Below, one piece after another: positions 60,001 through 64,000 of a DNA stretch of 64,000 nt. Position numbers and translations under genes: made by a program. The notes under the pieces are model-generated. The model was not told where the DNA came from. It did not search any database and worked only from the letters and a program-made list of their open reading frames with translations. Every line of letters begins with the position of its first letter. The first letter of the stretch is position 1. The stretch comes from Icerya purchasi (taxonomy: Eukaryota; Arthropoda; Insecta; Hemiptera; Monophlebidae), in the NCBI GenBank assembly GCA_039619475.1, contig CM077116.1, forward strand, positions 152,785,088 through 152,849,087, read 5' to 3'.

Positions 60001-61688
60001 GGGAATAATCATAGCGACTAATACGAAGGAATAGCAACAATGGACAAGAAGGAAAAGTATATTAAATGACAGGAATACGGAATTTTAATAACAACGGGTA
60101 AAAATCGAAGTAATTCGGTAACAGTACGTAAAAACAACAATGGCCGATCTCAATCGACGTTGACAACCGAAGCGGCAATTTCGATTCATAGTTATCTGAG
60201 ATAATGTATGCGGCACGTCTAATTCATACGTATTTTTAATCGTTAACACCTACCGCGATAGATGTAATAGACGTGTTAACATCATTAATCTCATGAAAAA
60301 CTGAATAAATTGTCCCGAACTGCTTTCTCAATGGTTTTATTAACAACACATCAGCAACTGGGCAGTATATTTAGAAGTGTACCATCATTCCGAAGCTCTT
60401 TAATAATCAGATAATCATTACACAGCTATATGGAAATAACTCAGTAATCCGCGTTAGAAATTTTTCAAATGAAAGAATTAAAACTAGTCTCGCCGATTTT
60501 GAATTTAAAAATGGCGACAAAATCCTGAAATATTTTTCCCTAGGAATATTATGTTCAGTTCGGAACTTAAATGTGCCCAGTACCTTTGAGTACAGCAAAA
60601 ATTATGGTTCGATTAATTTTTTCGTCTCTGATCGCTATTTGTCTAAAATTAACTCATTATCTCCGATATTAATTTACCTCTTAGGTTATTATCTGTTTAC
60701 CTTTTTCGTTACACTTTCGTTTTCGTGTAGCATCTCTCATTCATGTTCATTTAACCACTCCTGGTTCACGTTGCTTTGCTACTCAATGTGTATATTGGGG
60801 GGTAACGCTTCTATGTTCCCGTTTCTATTTTATTACGAAAATCTTATAGTTTTTCATCCCTAAGTAAAAACTTCCATTCTGGATTTTGAATTAATTGTTT
60901 CTTCAGTCCAGTGAAGCGTATCAGTTCTATAGCGTTTGCGTTAATAAAAGCGTTTATCAATTATTTCGCATCCATCCTTTTTATTTCACTTTTCCTGCAT
61001 TTAGTTGTTTAATTTTTGCGGGGAGGTTAATCCCACCTCCAATTAGTATCCGCGAAACAGGTTAAAATATACAAAGGTTGCTAAGATAAGAGTAATCTAA
61101 CAACCGATATTAACGTCGACGACGGTGAAACCCAGTATTCACAGGCGGCTCATTTAAATCTAAAAAATCTGCATATTAATGCCAGTAGCAGCAATCCTGA
61201 TAATAACGATGTCGTTAATAACGATAGCAGTGCTGTTAATCGTGATAACGATATCTTTAATAAAACAGTTAATACATCGGATGTATTTCGTGAATCCCAC
61301 AACGATAATCTTTTAAATAGCCATCCTGCGGGGATGCAAATTTAATACGAGCAGATAAAAGTTTTGAAATCACCGCGACTCAAATAGAGTGGCTATTAGT
61401 GTGAATCGCCAAAATTTTAAAAAGAAATAATATACGAAAAGACATTATTGAAATTATAGAAGTAGGCCGAACTAGAGTGGTTATTATCGTCACCGTATTC
61501 TGGCAATAATTTTAAATTCTAGCCATTGCTATGAAACGAAATAGGGCTTTTATTAGGGATATAAAAAATTTGGTCCACGGTCTGATGATACCCTGAGAAC
61601 CAAATTATCGAATTGACTTCTGTCCGTTCAGTAGTTACTAAGCGTAATGATACTAAAGATAGCGAAATGGTTGTTGTATTTTAAAATG
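55901..61688. other. No gene recognised
   Basis: AT-rich DNA with a long T run near 56990-57013 and an A run at about 59575-59586 after GATCCGGGCC, possibly another LINE tail. Open frames at 58088-59170 are Lys-rich and without resemblance to known proteins. Confidence 0.4.
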
Positions 61689-62640
61689 TTTTTTTTTTTT
61701 TTTTTTTTTTTTTTGGGCGCGTTAACACAGGGCATTTACCCAACGCAAAGAACTGGTAGAATGATGAAACGTAGGAATTTGTAGGTTATATCAGGAAGTG
61801 ATTAGAAATAGAAAAAATGAAGATAGCCAATATAGGAACAACAGAAGCAGACGGAAGAGCAAGAATGTAGTGGGCACAGTGAAGCCAAGGCCAAGTAAAT
61901 TGGAATAAAGGACTGCGTGTTCCGAGACGAAATACAAGAGCGCATTCGAATACGACATGATTCGCATTAAAGGTCAAATTTAAGGTAGGAGAATGAAAAA
62001 GAAAACAGCGGAGACTGAACAATATTAAACCGAAAGAGGGAGACAGGAAGCAGACTGTGATTAAAGCGAATTATGGAAGAAATAACTGAACGGCTGATGC
62101 AAGGATTAAACCAGGAAGAAGAGGGAGGGTTGTAGAGCAAGATAAAAGGAGTTGAGGAGTGGAGAAAAGAGACCGATACAGATCAGTTCAAAAGTCATGG
62201 TGAAAACGATAAGAGAGAGGGCAAAGAGACTTTTTGGGAGGGGGAATCTGTCTGTGAAATGACAATTTACTGCAGCTGGACATAAGATCGCGTTACCAAT
62301 GGCAGTGGTCCGGAATCCAGAGAAGGTCAATTAGGATAGAACGGGATGTTAATAAATTATAAATTAAGGAACGAATATGAAGAATAATTGGATCTGAAGA
62401 GGGTTTAGGGAAGGGCGACGAGATGGCTAATAAAACGCTTTTCGAGTCAGAGCATAGGAGGAATTTCGATAAATTGGATGTTGAGGATATATAAAAAGGA
62501 TAGCACGTAAAATAGCCACGGATTCGTCTAAAAAAACAGAAGAAAAGGAAGGAAGTTGAAAAGACTCAGACTAGTTGAGATCAGGAAGAATAAAAGCAGC
62601 TCCGACACCTGAAGCAGATTTTGAGCCATCCGTAAAAACC
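61689..62640 (-). pseudogene. RNase H-bearing LINE, 3' part, minus-strand copy
   Basis: From about 62640 leftwards: VFTDGSKSASGVGAAFIL (first RNase H motif, TDGS), then broken frames. TFSGFRTTAIGNAIL (about 62330-62285) is a frameshifted relic of WIPGHCGI-GNE. FELICIGLFSPLLNSFYLAL corresponds to the NSYYSSF-FYLSIQPSL linker. FNANHVVFECAL and LHCAHYILALPSASVVPIL (62022-61786) are the zinc-like motif and the C-terminus. The 3' UTR runs into a T run at 61689-61714, the poly(A) tail. It is the same family as the copies at 33.4 and 44.6 kb. Confidence 0.72.
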
Positions 62641-64000
62641 GTGCTACGAGCTGGAAAGAGTGAGGATAAAGTTTGGTTAAATTCGCTATGTATTGCAGGA
62701 GGTGGAAGAGATTTAATATTAGAAGGAAAAGAGAATAGCTTAGGCGAAAACGACAGTTCTAAAAAATTGTAAGTGAAGTATGGGGATTTTTTTCGAGAGA
62801 GGATAAAGTGAGAAAATAGGACAAGTCGAGAGGAGATGCGAGAAAGACTTTTCCACTGATCATCACACTAGATATACGTAGCTAGAAGCGATTTAAAAAA
62901 TGACTCGAGATGATTTCAACTAGGAAACTTCAATAATCAACTACCTCATCAGAACAAAAAAAAAATCCACCATTTCGCGGTTTCAACAGTTGTTCAAAGT
63001 TTTATTCTGTAGCATATTCCGTGTGTATTTGTTAGTTTCATATAATAATGTGGGTCGCCCACAAAATATTGTAATTTTAAACTGAGATTACGACGCGAAT
63101 GTAACGTAATCAAGAATGGCGGTAAGAAAACAGGCCAACAATAAAGCAGTCTTTCATCCGAAATGATTATTGCCAATTTCTTACTTAATCACGGTGAAAA
63201 GATTTTATTACAACTAGTCCAATTTACTTAAGCAAAAGAAAGAAAAATTAACGGTAATCTCGACTCGCTGAAATTCACTAAATGAAATGACGGGTCTTTA
63301 AAATAATTTAAATAAAGTTACGAGTGCAAGATCGTTCAGCAATTTTTATCTAACGCGTCTCTTAACAAGAGCCGACAAACCGCCCCTACGATAATTTAAC
63401 GCGTAGCCGAGGTGGGAAAAAAATGTTCTTGTTGCAACATTTCGCAAAGTAGAATTCGGTATACGATAAAAATGTAGTAATTTTTCGAGAACAATAGTGA
63501 AGAAAAATTTCGTTTGCCAATAACTCGGTTTTCTATATGTTTTATAATTTTCTCACGGTACTGAAGAATGTAGGTGAACTGCATCTGAAGCGACAGGCTG
63601 GTTCACAATCAGCTGATTGTTTAAGTTGAAATTCGATTTCAGCGCGATTGCCTACCGACGAGTGGTAAATGATGTTAAATTGCTTCGGAATTTTTTAGGA
63701 TGGAGAAAGGTCTGGAAAGGAGATATACGATTTTTTCGAATGGTTTATTCTTCGCCGATACCGTTAGTATAGCGTATAGCGGTGGTCGTCATTTTTTAAC
63801 GTTACACGCCCAATCACGATAAGTGTAATCAAATTTATGTAACTCCGTTGTTACCGAGTCCGTTGGCCGTCGTTTTTCCAACGAACGACTGCAATTGCGC
63901 GCGCACCTATTGCTTTCGATACGTGTTACGTCGAGGGCAGATATCGCGATAAACATCGTTAAAACCTCGGTGTTGCGACGTAACAATGATAAAACGCTAA
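62641..64000. other. No gene recognised
   Basis: The first part may still be 5' sequence of the LINE on the minus strand. The last ~300 bp are less AT-rich and CpG-containing but show no confident exon. Confidence 0.35.

Noticed and set aside
1..64000. Endogenous viral sequence or bacterial defence-type system
   Set aside because: No viral structural or polymerase motif and no operon-like gene cluster was seen. All reverse transcriptase traces are of non-LTR retrotransposon type.

Overview
The window looks like nuclear DNA from an insect. It is strongly AT-rich, has very long introns, is dense in microsatellites and poly(A)/poly(T) runs, and is filled with decayed retroelements and DNA transposons. 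Nothing bacterial, plasmid-like or phage-like is visible. I cannot name the species; the element mix (tRNA-derived SINEs, RTE/jockey/I-type LINEs, hAT and mariner elements) is typical of arthropods.

One host gene can be read with confidence. On the minus strand, five coding exons (53117-52977, 38215-38143, 34987-34879, 27794-27632 and 25199-24940) have AG acceptors, GT donors and fully compatible phases. Together they encode two DM13 domains of protein Skeletor, a DM13/DOMON cuticle- and spindle-associated protein related to Knickkopf. The gene enters from the right, where the signal-peptide exon was not found, and runs left. A 283-codon Asn/Ser-rich open exon at 13139-12291 has a good phase-0 acceptor and ends in a stop. 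It could be a terminal exon of the same gene. I did not find the expected DOMON and plastocyanin-like exons.

Almost everything else is mobile-element debris, mostly inside the introns of this gene. From left to right: a LINE C-terminus with 3' UTR (0.95-1.6 kb); an inverted pair of tRNA-derived SINEs (3.5-4.1 kb) with a third copy at 9.1 kb; a TIR transposon (5.1-6.0 kb); LINE reverse transcriptase and RNase H scraps (7.2-8.0 kb); a MITE with 17-bp perfect TIRs (8.8-9.1 kb); a mariner with very long TIRs and a deleted transposase (14.1-14.9 kb); an I-like LINE (15.5-17.0 kb) and a jockey-like LINE (17.3-18.7 kb); an RTE-like remnant (22.5-23.0 kb); a hAT MITE with an 8-bp target duplication (29.3 kb); a hAT element nested in a fold-back element (35.0-35.9 kb); several copies of one RNase H-bearing LINE (33.4, 41.9-44.3, 44.6-45.2 and 61.7-62.6 kb); an RTE-like LINE interrupted by a 53-bp LINE-tail insertion (47.1-49.1 kb); and a SINE (54.8 kb).

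I saw no wholly new biological system. The most informative points are the fully phased Skeletor exon chain, the nested transposons with exact target duplications, the extremely short LINE-tail insertions, and the Asn-rich exon whose link to the gene is unproven.
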